Source: Treponema sp.
GTDB taxonomy: Bacteria > Spirochaetota > Spirochaetia > Treponematales > Breznakiellaceae
Reading direction: 5' to 3'
Assembly: GCA_031266635.1 (NCBI GenBank)
Contig: JAISAN010000021.1
Span: 1-6,011, forward strand
Length of the DNA: 6,011 nucleotides
Below the pieces are notes generated by a model that saw only the letters and a list, made by a program, of their open reading frames with translations, ran no database searches and was not told where the DNA came from. Made by a program: the position numbers and the translations under genes. This document shows, in pieces, positions 1 through 4,958 of the stretch (position 1 is its first letter; each line of letters starts with the position of its first letter).

Positions 1-1595
1 CGGGGGAAGCGCTGAACCCGCCCCCGGTTTTCCCCGACCCCCTGGGCGGCGCGGTCAAAAAACTTTTCGGCCTTTCCTATCTGTTTCCCTATCAGCGGCT
101 GGTGGTGGCCAACATCCTTGAAGCCGCGGCAGGGGCGGGCCTCCCCATCCGCTGGCCGGATGGCGGGGCGGATACATTCGGCCCGGACGCTTCGGACGGC
201 GGGGAAGCGGAACATTCCGGTTCCGGGGAGGCGGAGCAGGCCCTTGCGGAGGCGGCAGCCCTGGGCAGGCAGATTGTGATCCTCCCCACCGGGGCGGGCA
301 AATCCCTCTGTTTCCAGCTTCCCGCCATGCTTTTGGAAGGCCCCACCCTGGTAATCTACCCCATTCTCTCCCTCATGGCGGATCAGGAACGGAGTCTGCG
401 GGAGCGGGGCTTTGCGCCGGTGCTGCTCCGGGGAGGCCAGGATGAAGGGGAACGGCGCCGGATCTGGGAACAGCTTGGCTCCGGCAAAAGCCGCTTCATC
501 ATCGCCAACCCGGAGGTACTGCTGACCCCGGCAATGCTGGGGAAATTAAAAACCCTGGGAATCCTCCACATCGTAATCGACGAGGCCCATTGCGTCAGTG
601 AATGGGGGGAAAGTTTCCGGCCGGCCTACCTGCGGCTTCAGGAGATCACCGGCGCCGCGGGGAGCCCCCTGGTAACCGCCTTTACCGCCACCGCCAGCGC
701 CCCGGTGCTGGAAAAAATCGAGCGCTATGTTTTCGGCGCCCCGGCCCGCCGGATCATCGGGAACCCGGACCGGAGCAACATCCGTTACCGCGCCCTGGGC
801 TGCATCCTCCGGGATCTGGCGGTCCGGGACCTGCTGATCCGAAACCCCCTGCCGGCGATTGTTTTTTGTTCCTCCCGGCCGGGAACGGAAAAACTCAGCA
901 AATACCTCCGCAACGAATTAAAGGAAATGGGGCGCCCGGAGGCCGGGGAAATCCGTTTCTATCACGCGGGTCTCTGCCGGGAGGAAAAAACAGCGGTGGA
1001 GCAGTGGTTTTTCAAGAATCCCCAGGGGATACTGGTTTCCACCTGCGCTTACGGCATGGGCGTTGATAAGGCCGACATTCGCACGGTGATACACCGGGAC
1101 TGCCCTCCTTCGGTGGAAGCTTACCTCCAGGAATCAGGCCGGGCCGGCCGGGACGGGAAACCCTCGGAGGCGATCCTCCTCTGGGGGCCCGGCGACGACG
1201 GACGGCTGAAAAAGGCCCGGTCCGAAACGGAACGGCAGCGGCTCGCCTCTCTTTTGGCCTACGCGCAGGACGGGCAGCGCTGCCGCCGGGAAGCCCTCCT
1301 CCGCCTCCTTGATTATGAAGGCGCCGGGGACCGTCCCGAAACCGGCTGCTGCGATGTCTGTGATGCCGCCGGAAACCGGGGCACTGCCGGGCTCCGGGAA
1401 GAAGCGCCGCTGCTTGATTTTTTCCGAAGAAACCGCCGGGCCTTTACCCTGAACGAAGCGGTTCGTGTTTTATCCGAAGCTCCCAGAATCCGCTGGTCCG
1501 AAGAAGACGCACGGCAGGCGGCGGGGGAATTAATCAGAATGAAAAAACTAAGGATAAGCGGGAATCCCTTTTGGAAAGGAAAAATTTACCGGTGA
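1..1595 (+). CDS. recQ: RecQ-family ATP-dependent DNA helicase, 5'-partial
   Basis: This is an SF2 3'-5' DNA helicase of the RecQ family, which unwinds recombination and repair intermediates. Residues are numbered from the first full codon at base 3; 530 are visible. The frame is open to the left edge and bases 63-119 encode the RecQ motif 0 (LFGLSYLFPYQ, Q31), so the GTG at 102 is internal and the true start lies outside the window, probably close by. Motifs in order: Walker A PTGAGKS (K100), Ia with PILSLMADQ, DEAH 193-196 followed by the aromatic-rich loop CVSEWGESFRP, TAFTATA 225-231, AIVFCSSR, AYGMGVDK around 349-356, and QESGRAGRDG 376-385. Zinc-site cysteines are C427, C449, C450 and C453, then a short winged-helix tail ends at 530. 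No HRDC domain follows. Two oddities: about 45 extra Gly/Ala/Glu-rich residues between motif 0 and Walker A, and a CCxxC rather than the usual CxxCxxC cysteine cluster. Family assignment is near certain; the exact paralogue is not. Confidence 0.95.
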   Translation, partial: GEALNPPPVFPDPLGGAVKKLFGLSYLFPYQRLVVANILEAAAGAGLPIRWPDGGADTFGPDASDGGEAEHSGSGEAEQALAEAAALGRQIVILPTGAGKSLCFQLPAMLLEGPTLVIYPILSLMADQERSLRERGFAPVLLRGGQDEGERRRIWEQLGSGKSRFIIANPEVLLTPAMLGKLKTLGILHIVIDEAHCVSEWGESFRPAYLRLQEITGAAGSPLVTAFTATASAPVLEKIERYVFGAPARRIIGNPDRSNIRYRALGCILRDLAVRDLLIRNPLPAIVFCSSRPGTEKLSKYLRNELKEMGRPEAGEIRFYHAGLCREEKTAVEQWFFKNPQGILVSTCAYGMGVDKADIRTVIHRDCPPSVEAYLQESGRAGRDGKPSEAILLWGPGDDGRLKKARSETERQRLASLLAYAQDGQRCRREALLRLLDYEGAGDRPETGCCDVCDAAGNRGTAGLREEAPLLDFFRRNRRAFTLNEAVRVLSEAPRIRWSEEDARQAAGELIRMKKLRISGNPFWKGKIYR

Positions 1596-1621
1596 GCTTG
1601 TTTCAGCGGAAGTAATATCCC

Positions 1622-1873
1622 TTATTCTTCTTCCAGCCCCAATTCGTCATCGGTGTTTTCCTCATTATCAAATTCCGCGGCCTTCGGTTCAGGCGGGGAC
1701 GGCTTTTGTTTTTTTGATTTTGCCGGGGAAGAAAACCGCAAGGGGGAACGGCGGTAAAGTTTGGCTACGTAGGAGACGAGAAAAAAATACAAAAAAACCA
1801 CCACGGTAACCACAATTACCTGCCAGGAAGTAATTACCCGGAGCAGCAAGGCGATTAGTTCTTTTGATGACAT
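1622..1873 (-). CDS. Small single-pass membrane protein, unknown function
   Basis: This encodes an 83-residue protein that I do not recognise. A short N-terminal segment is followed by one strong transmembrane helix at about residues 17-37 (rich in Val, Phe, Leu), then a basic juxtamembrane stretch (KLYRRS, KSKKQK, about 38-57), a Pro-containing linker, and a strongly acidic C-terminus ending GLEEE. The charge pattern suggests the tail faces the cytoplasm, which is inference from the positive-inside rule. The ATG at 1871-1873 lies 35 bp after the HAD stop on the same strand, which suggests it is the last gene of the glycosyltransferase-HAD operon. No good Shine-Dalgarno is visible upstream. 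Its 3' end faces recQ across 26 bp. Support for coding comes from the coherent membrane-protein composition and operon position; no conserved domain is evident. Confidence 0.7.
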   Translation of the reverse strand: MSSKELIALLLRVITSWQVIVVTVVVFLYFFLVSYVAKLYRRSPLRFSSPAKSKKQKPSPPEPKAAEFDNEENTDDELGLEEE

Positions 1874-1908
1874 GACATTTTAATTTTCGGCCGCCGGGGA
1901 GAAATAGT

Positions 1909-2796
1909 TTACCGGTTCCGGGGGAGGAGTTCCGTCAGATGCCGGATGATCCGGGCGGGCCGCAATCCCCGGATTCGTTCATCCCCTTCCCGAAGCCTGA
2001 GGGAACGGCCGTCCCCGGCAAAAAGAGCGGTCCGAAACCCCGCGGACGCCGCGCCATAAACATCCTTAAGCATATCGTTTCCCACATAGAGACACGACCC
2101 CGGATCAATGCCCTGTTCCGCCAGGCGATCCGCCGCCAGGGCAAAAAGCCGTTTTGCCGGTTTTGCCTCTCCTGTTTCAAAAGAATAAACCAGCAGTGCC
2201 GGATCAAAACCAATCTCTTCCGGGCGTCCGCCAAAAAAAGCCGTAAAGAGGAGGGGGGTATAAAACTGGGCGTTGGAGATAAGCCCCAGGACAGTGGAAG
2301 ACTCCGTCAAACCTTTAATGGTTTCTTCCGCGCCGGGCATGGGATACGCGGGATTTACGGCAAGTTCATACCGGAGGGCCAGTTCCCGGGCCTTTCGGGA
2401 CAAATCCCCCCCTGCCCCCCGGCTTTGTAAAAACCGGGTCCAGATCTCCTCAACCCGCAATTCCGGCCAGGAAGTTTTCCCGGCCAGTTCCCCGTGAATT
2501 TCCCTAATGCCCTGCCGAAAATAATCCCGAAGCCCTTCCCCGCCAAGACCGGGATCATATTCCCCCGCAAGCTCGTCCAGCGCTCCGCCGCTCCCGGCGG
2601 CATCCCCGGCGGCGCCCCCAGGATCCCCGGCGGCGGAACAAAAAAGGGTGCCGTAAATATCAAAAAGAACCGCCGCCGCCGGTTCCGGTTCCGGGAGAAT
2701 TTCCCAATCCGGCGGCAGGGGCGGCGGGGGAGAAGGGGTCATGGGAAAAGAACAACGCCGGATTATTCCGGTCAACGCCGCTTCGTCATTATCCAT
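1909..2796 (-). CDS. HAD-superfamily hydrolase (DxYGT type)
   Basis: This 295-residue protein has all four haloacid dehalogenase motifs. Motif I is VLFDIYGTL with nucleophile D46, motif II is LISNAQ with S174, motif III is GEAKP with K212, and motif IV is YVGNDMLKD with D241 and D245. The helical region between motifs I and II suggests a C1 cap, as in subfamily I. The residue two after the nucleophile is Tyr48, where classical phosphatases have Asp. DxYGT is the pattern of L-2-haloacid dehalogenases but also occurs in other HAD proteins, so phosphatase activity is not assured. An unusual Pro-rich N-terminus (about residues 18-39, PPPPLPP) and a Gly/Ala/Asp repeat just after motif I (about 55-72) make it longer than typical members. 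The ATG at 2794-2796 overlaps the upstream glycosyltransferase stop by 8 bp, implying translational coupling. Met19 is an alternative start but lacks a ribosome site. The substrate is unknown; a sugar-related role is inferred from the neighbour only. Confidence 0.88.
   Translation of the reverse strand: MDNDEAALTGIIRRCSFPMTPSPPPPLPPDWEILPEPEPAAAVLFDIYGTLFCSAAGDPGGAAGDAAGSGGALDELAGEYDPGLGGEGLRDYFRQGIREIHGELAGKTSWPELRVEEIWTRFLQSRGAGGDLSRKARELALRYELAVNPAYPMPGAEETIKGLTESSTVLGLISNAQFYTPLLFTAFFGGRPEEIGFDPALLVYSFETGEAKPAKRLFALAADRLAEQGIDPGSCLYVGNDMLKDVYGAASAGFRTALFAGDGRSLRLREGDERIRGLRPARIIRHLTELLPRNR
2590..2635 (-). repeat. In-frame GC-rich repeats inside the HAD gene
   Basis: ATCCCCGGCGGCG (plus-strand reading) occurs at 2602-2614 and again at 2623-2635, a 21-bp period that equals seven codons. 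A further CCCGGCGGC copy lies just to the left. On the coding strand this gives the AAGD/PGG/AAGD/GSGG run immediately after the HAD catalytic loop. Because the period is a multiple of three, copy-number change would keep the frame. Confidence 0.7.
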
Positions 2797-4213
2797 CCAT
2801 ATCCACCAGGGAAAAACGCAGAGGGTTCAGGTAAAGATCCAGAAGCACCGGTTTTGATATTTTATGCACCACCGAATGATCCATAACCGCCCGGTACGTA
2901 TCCATCAGGATTTTTGAAATCCGTTCCCGCCCATAATATTCAAGAATGATCTTCCGGTTGGATTCTATCAGCGCCTCATCTTCCCGCCAGTCCGCCAGGC
3001 CTCCCAAAAAGGGGTTCAGGGCCGCTACATCCCGAAAGGCGGTCCGGTTGTTGCACAGGGTACGGATAATTGATTCCTGAAATTCCTCATCCAGCCTGCC
3101 GAAATCCAGAGTGTCCCGGGAACCAAGGTCATCAGTCATCAGCCCCATAATATAGGCGGGAACCTCAAGGCCAAAGGCCCGGTAGACCCGGCGAATCGCC
3201 GATTCCATTTTATTCCGCAACATCACCAGGGAAACATACTCCGAAGGAATTTTGATTTCAGAATAGAGGGAATCAAAATTGACGCCGGCGTTTTCAAAAT
3301 CCTTGCAAACATAATCAATACGCCGCCCCATAAGGCCCCGGCCGGCGGTCCAGGGTTCCAGAAAAGAAAAACCAAAGCCCTCCTTGATTGAGGTACTCAG
3401 GGCGCAGACCGCGCTCCCCAGCAGTTCTTCTAAAGAAAAATCTTTCCCCAGGGCAAATTCCATCGGAAGCTCCAGGTCTGAGGCAAAATCCATCCAGCGG
3501 CGATACACCCGGCCGTCCTTCTCCGCAGGGGGCAGGGTAATGGCCACGCTCCGGTCCCGGGGAATATAGAGGGACAACAACAGAGCCTCGCCAATATTTT
3601 TCCGCCTGATGGCCCTGACCGGATACAGATACCGGGTCCGTTTGATGCCGGGACTGGCGCTAAGGACCGCCACCTCGTTGGGGATCAGGTGAAGCCCCTC
3701 AGGCTTAAGGCCGGAATGGCGGAGGTAGGAATGATCCCGGCTGTTGATCACCGCATAGTGGCAGTTTTCCGGATATTCCGTGTATCCCGCATATACATCA
3801 GGCCGGAAGTCCTCCGCCAGGTCGTGATTTTGCAGCAAAAGCCGCAGCCCCCGGCTTCTTAGAATATTCAGCGCCGGGATCAGCAGGGCGTTTTTCTGAA
3901 TAAGGGGATTATGGACATGGACAATATCCGCCGCTTCCCCCCAATGATTTTCCATGGCGGCCAGAATACCGGCGGCCAGCTCCCCGGCGGCCTTTTCCCG
4001 CAGAACCTTGTCCCGCAGCGCCTCCCGGTCTTCCGGTTTATCATAATCGAGCTTGTCTACCCTGACACAGGGAAAGCCGGCATCCTCCGGGGCATCCTCC
4101 CCGGTAATCAACAGCAGCTCCACCCCCGCATCCATGAGACTCCGCGCCTGATGGCGGATAACCGAACTAACCCCTCCCTGGCGGAGATGATAATGAACCA
4201 GCGCAACCCGCAA
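2789..4213 (-). CDS. GT4-type (GT-B fold) glycosyltransferase
   Basis: This 474-residue protein probably transfers a sugar from a nucleotide-sugar donor in the cytoplasm. Visible hallmarks are the N-terminal beta strand and glycine loop (VALVHYHLRQGGVSSVI, residues 3-19), IVHVHNPLI around 97-105, LLLQNHDL around 126-132, a donor-domain basic motif YPVRAIRRKN at 197-206, and the GT4 E-x7-E signature at E278 and E286 (KEGFGFSFLEPW). The roughly 185 residues after E286 are much longer than the usual GT4 tail and contain repeated aromatic and charged helices that I cannot assign. The start is TTG at 4211-4213, supported by AGGGGG six bases upstream; no better in-frame start is visible. The TAA overlaps the HAD start by 8 bp, so it is the first gene of a coupled pair. 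It has no signal peptide or membrane segment. Acceptor and product are unknown; compatible-solute, glycolipid or polysaccharide synthesis are all possible. Confidence 0.9.
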   Translation of the reverse strand: MRVALVHYHLRQGGVSSVIRHQARSLMDAGVELLLITGEDAPEDAGFPCVRVDKLDYDKPEDREALRDKVLREKAAGELAAGILAAMENHWGEAADIVHVHNPLIQKNALLIPALNILRSRGLRLLLQNHDLAEDFRPDVYAGYTEYPENCHYAVINSRDHSYLRHSGLKPEGLHLIPNEVAVLSASPGIKRTRYLYPVRAIRRKNIGEALLLSLYIPRDRSVAITLPPAEKDGRVYRRWMDFASDLELPMEFALGKDFSLEELLGSAVCALSTSIKEGFGFSFLEPWTAGRGLMGRRIDYVCKDFENAGVNFDSLYSEIKIPSEYVSLVMLRNKMESAIRRVYRAFGLEVPAYIMGLMTDDLGSRDTLDFGRLDEEFQESIIRTLCNNRTAFRDVAALNPFLGGLADWREDEALIESNRKIILEYYGRERISKILMDTYRAVMDHSVVHKISKPVLLDLYLNPLRFSLVDMDG

Positions 4214-4219
4214 CCCGCA

Positions 4220-4225
4220 CCCCCT
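4220..4225 (-). promoter_or_regulatory. Ribosome binding site of the glycosyltransferase
   Basis: AGGGGG on the minus strand stands six bases before the TTG at 4213. This is the main reason to accept a non-ATG start. A GTG at 4220-4218 is in another frame and overlaps the Shine-Dalgarno itself. Confidence 0.75.
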
Positions 4226-4239
4226 GGCTATGATTGGGT

Positions 4240-4336
4240 TGGCCGGGGTTCATACCTCGAGGCTTGCCTCGGTTCAATTCAACACCACCAAAAAGGTTGT
4301 GAACCAATCTTCGGATTGAGGTATGAACCCCGGCCA
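4240..4336. repeat. Structured palindromic element folding as a four-way junction
   Basis: A perfect 19-bp inverted repeat (TGGCCGGGGTTCATACCTC at 4240-4258, its complement at 4318-4336) encloses three adjacent hairpins with no spare bases between them. Hairpin A at 4259-4270 is GAGG-CTTG-CCTC. Hairpin B at 4271-4305 has GGTTCA/TGAACC plus CAAC/GTTG with a three-base bulge and a 12-base loop. Hairpin C at 4306-4317 is AATC-TTCG-GATT, a C(UUCG)G tetraloop if read on the plus strand. The element ends 15 bases upstream of the glycosyltransferase Shine-Dalgarno, so on the minus strand it could be an mRNA leader structure. It could equally be a dispersed palindromic repeat acting at DNA level. The pairing is read directly; the function is unknown. 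Confidence 0.85.
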
Positions 4337-4360
4337 GTAAAATAAATTTCCTATCCAACG

Positions 4361-4392
4361 AAGATACCTCGGGGCCTGCCCCAAGGTATCTT
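4361..4392. repeat. 32-bp hairpin related to the four-way junction element
   Basis: AAGATACCT (4361-4369) pairs with AGGTATCTT (4384-4392), and GGGG (4371-4374) pairs with CCCC (4379-4382) around a CCTG loop. One C/A mismatch (4370/4383) separates the two stems. Sixteen of 19 bases of its core match 4252-4270 of the neighbouring element. It is followed on the plus strand by TTTATTGT, too mixed for a confident terminator call. Confidence 0.85.
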
Positions 4393-4393
4393 T

Positions 4394-4423
4394 ATTGTAT
4401 AATGAAGCTCGCCGGAAAGACAA
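4394..4423 (-). promoter_or_regulatory. Candidate promoter of the glycosyltransferase-HAD operon
   Basis: Read on the minus strand, TTGTCT (4423-4418) and TACAAT (4399-4394) are separated by 18 bases and resemble sigma70 -35 and -10 boxes. An overlapping TATACA gives a 16-base spacer. Transcription would begin near 4387, inside the 32-bp hairpin, leaving a leader of roughly 170 bases that contains the whole four-way junction element. This is inferred from consensus only. Confidence 0.4.
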
Positions 4424-4469
4424 GTAAAACCGTCATAAATAAGGAAGAAAAATAAGGGACGCGGTAAAC

Positions 4470-4650
4470 GCAGCCCGCCAAGGGCTGTGCGTACAAAACA
4501 AGCAGCACACGCCCGGCGCACAATAAATGCCACTGTATCCGATAAATGGAGGCGGCCTAAAGGCCGCCTCCATTTGCCCGATACTACGGCCTTTTCTGTG
4601 CGCCGGGCGTATGTTGTTTGTTTTTGAACAACAGCCCCTGCCGGGGCTGC
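4470..4650. repeat. 181-bp nested imperfect palindrome
   Basis: The left half (4470-4558) and right half (4561-4650) are inverted copies, matching by eye at about three quarters of positions. The centre is perfect: 15-bp arms at 4544-4558 and 4561-4575 around AA. A second strong block pairs 4495-4522 with 4597-4624 (25 of 28), sharing CGCCCGGCGCACA in the left arm. Each end also folds alone: CAGCCC/GGGCTG at 4471-4487 and CAGCCCC/GGGGCTG at 4632-4649. The open frames crossing it read as low-complexity shadows of the palindrome, so I see no gene in it. It resembles a decayed MITE or a REP-like cluster; no target-site duplication is visible at its borders. Confidence 0.8.
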
Positions 4651-4651
4651 T

Positions 4652-4717
4652 GGCGCTGCGCCTCAGGGCGCGTACATTTCCTTTGGCCCCGCCCTGGGCT
4701 CCAAAGCCTTCGGCTTT
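4652..4717. repeat. Short hairpins flanking the nested palindrome
   Basis: GCGCC-TCAG-GGCGC lies at 4658-4671, CTTTGG at 4681-4686 pairs with CCAAAG at 4701-4706, and AAAGCC-TTC-GGCTTT lies at 4703-4717. The last two are mutually exclusive because they share 4703-4706. The first is followed by CGTACA, and a similar hairpin-then-GCGTACA arrangement occurs at 4471-4495, so this may be a degenerate second copy of the palindrome end. No role can be assigned. Confidence 0.5.
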
Positions 4718-4771
4718 TCCGCCCACCCCCCTATATACTAATTAGGTTGATTCGAGGGGGGTCTGATACCC

Positions 4772-4798
4772 AAGAGCCCGCCTTTCGGCGGGGTTCTT
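4772..4798 (+). terminator. Hairpin, possible terminator
   Basis: AAGAGCCCGCC (4772-4782) pairs with GGCGGGGTTCTT (4787-4798) around a TTTC loop, with one G-T pair and one bulged G. The only T-rich part is the TTCTT inside the stem, and CATTCC follows, so it is not a classical rho-independent terminator. It separates the palindrome island from the promoter region of the secreted-protein gene and may insulate it. Confidence 0.45.
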
Positions 4799-4812
4799 CA
4801 TTCCGCCGGATC

Positions 4813-4867
4813 AAAAAAAAAATACGAAAAATTCAAAAAAAAGCGAAAAAGGGGTAACCTTTTTTTT
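4813..4867. promoter_or_regulatory. Phased A-tracts upstream of the secreted-protein gene
   Basis: A-runs lie at 4813-4822, 4827-4831, 4835-4842 and 4846-4850, followed by a T-run at 4860-4867. The A-run centres are about 9.5 to 11.5 bases apart, close to one helical turn, which is the pattern of intrinsically curved DNA or an UP-type activating element. A TATACG (4883-4888) downstream could be a -10 box, with only the T-run (TTTTTT at 4859-4864, 18 bases away) as a poor -35. TTGAAA at 4866 is too close to it. AAAAAGG/CCTTTTT (4846-4852/4858-4864) can also form a weak hairpin. Confidence 0.5.
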
Positions 4868-4889
4868 GAAACCATGTTAAAATATACGA

Positions 4890-4927
4890 GTAGCGAGTGT
4901 TGTAACGATGTAACAGCTATTCGCTGC
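4890..4927 (+). promoter_or_regulatory. Leader dyad with tandem TGTAAC
   Basis: AGCGA (4892-4896) pairs with TCGCT (4921-4925), and TGTT (4898-4901) pairs with AACA (4912-4915) inside it. TGTAAC occurs twice (4901-4906, 4909-4914), eight bases apart. It may be a leader hairpin or a protein site; neither is established. Confidence 0.3.
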
Positions 4928-4958
4928 AAGAATAAACTAATCTCATAGGGGGAATTCA

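Noticed and set aside
102..1595. GTG at 102 as the recQ start
   Set aside because: The frame is open to the left edge, and the residues just before it (LFGLSYLFPYQ) are the RecQ motif 0, so the gene begins outside the window.
1596..1621. Terminator between the convergent recQ and small membrane protein genes
   Set aside because: No stable inverted repeat or T-tract is visible in the 26 bp.
4271..4290. tRNA-like GGTTCAATTC followed by ACCACCA
   Set aside because: The T-loop-like string has no T-stem pairing around it and no acceptor, D or anticodon arms; the bases pair better in the four-way junction.
4235..4340. Integron attC site
   Set aside because: Spirochaete integrons made this worth checking, but no RYYYAAC and GTTRRRY core pair flanks the element and no cassette array or integrase is present.
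3911..4345. Plus-strand frame opposite the glycosyltransferase
   Set aside because: It is antisense to a clearly conserved gene and runs into the palindromic element; it is a shadow frame.
4470..4650. Insertion sequence
   Set aside because: No transposase frame lies within it and no target-site duplication is visible; only a MITE-like or REP-like reading remains possible.
4240..4800. CRISPR array
   Set aside because: The repeats are palindromes of different length and irregular spacing, not regularly spaced direct repeats.
4527..4857. Open frames across the palindrome island (for example 4527-4745 plus, 4433-4726 minus)
   Set aside because: The translations are Pro/Arg/Gly-rich low-complexity products of the palindromes, lack ribosome sites and show no domain.
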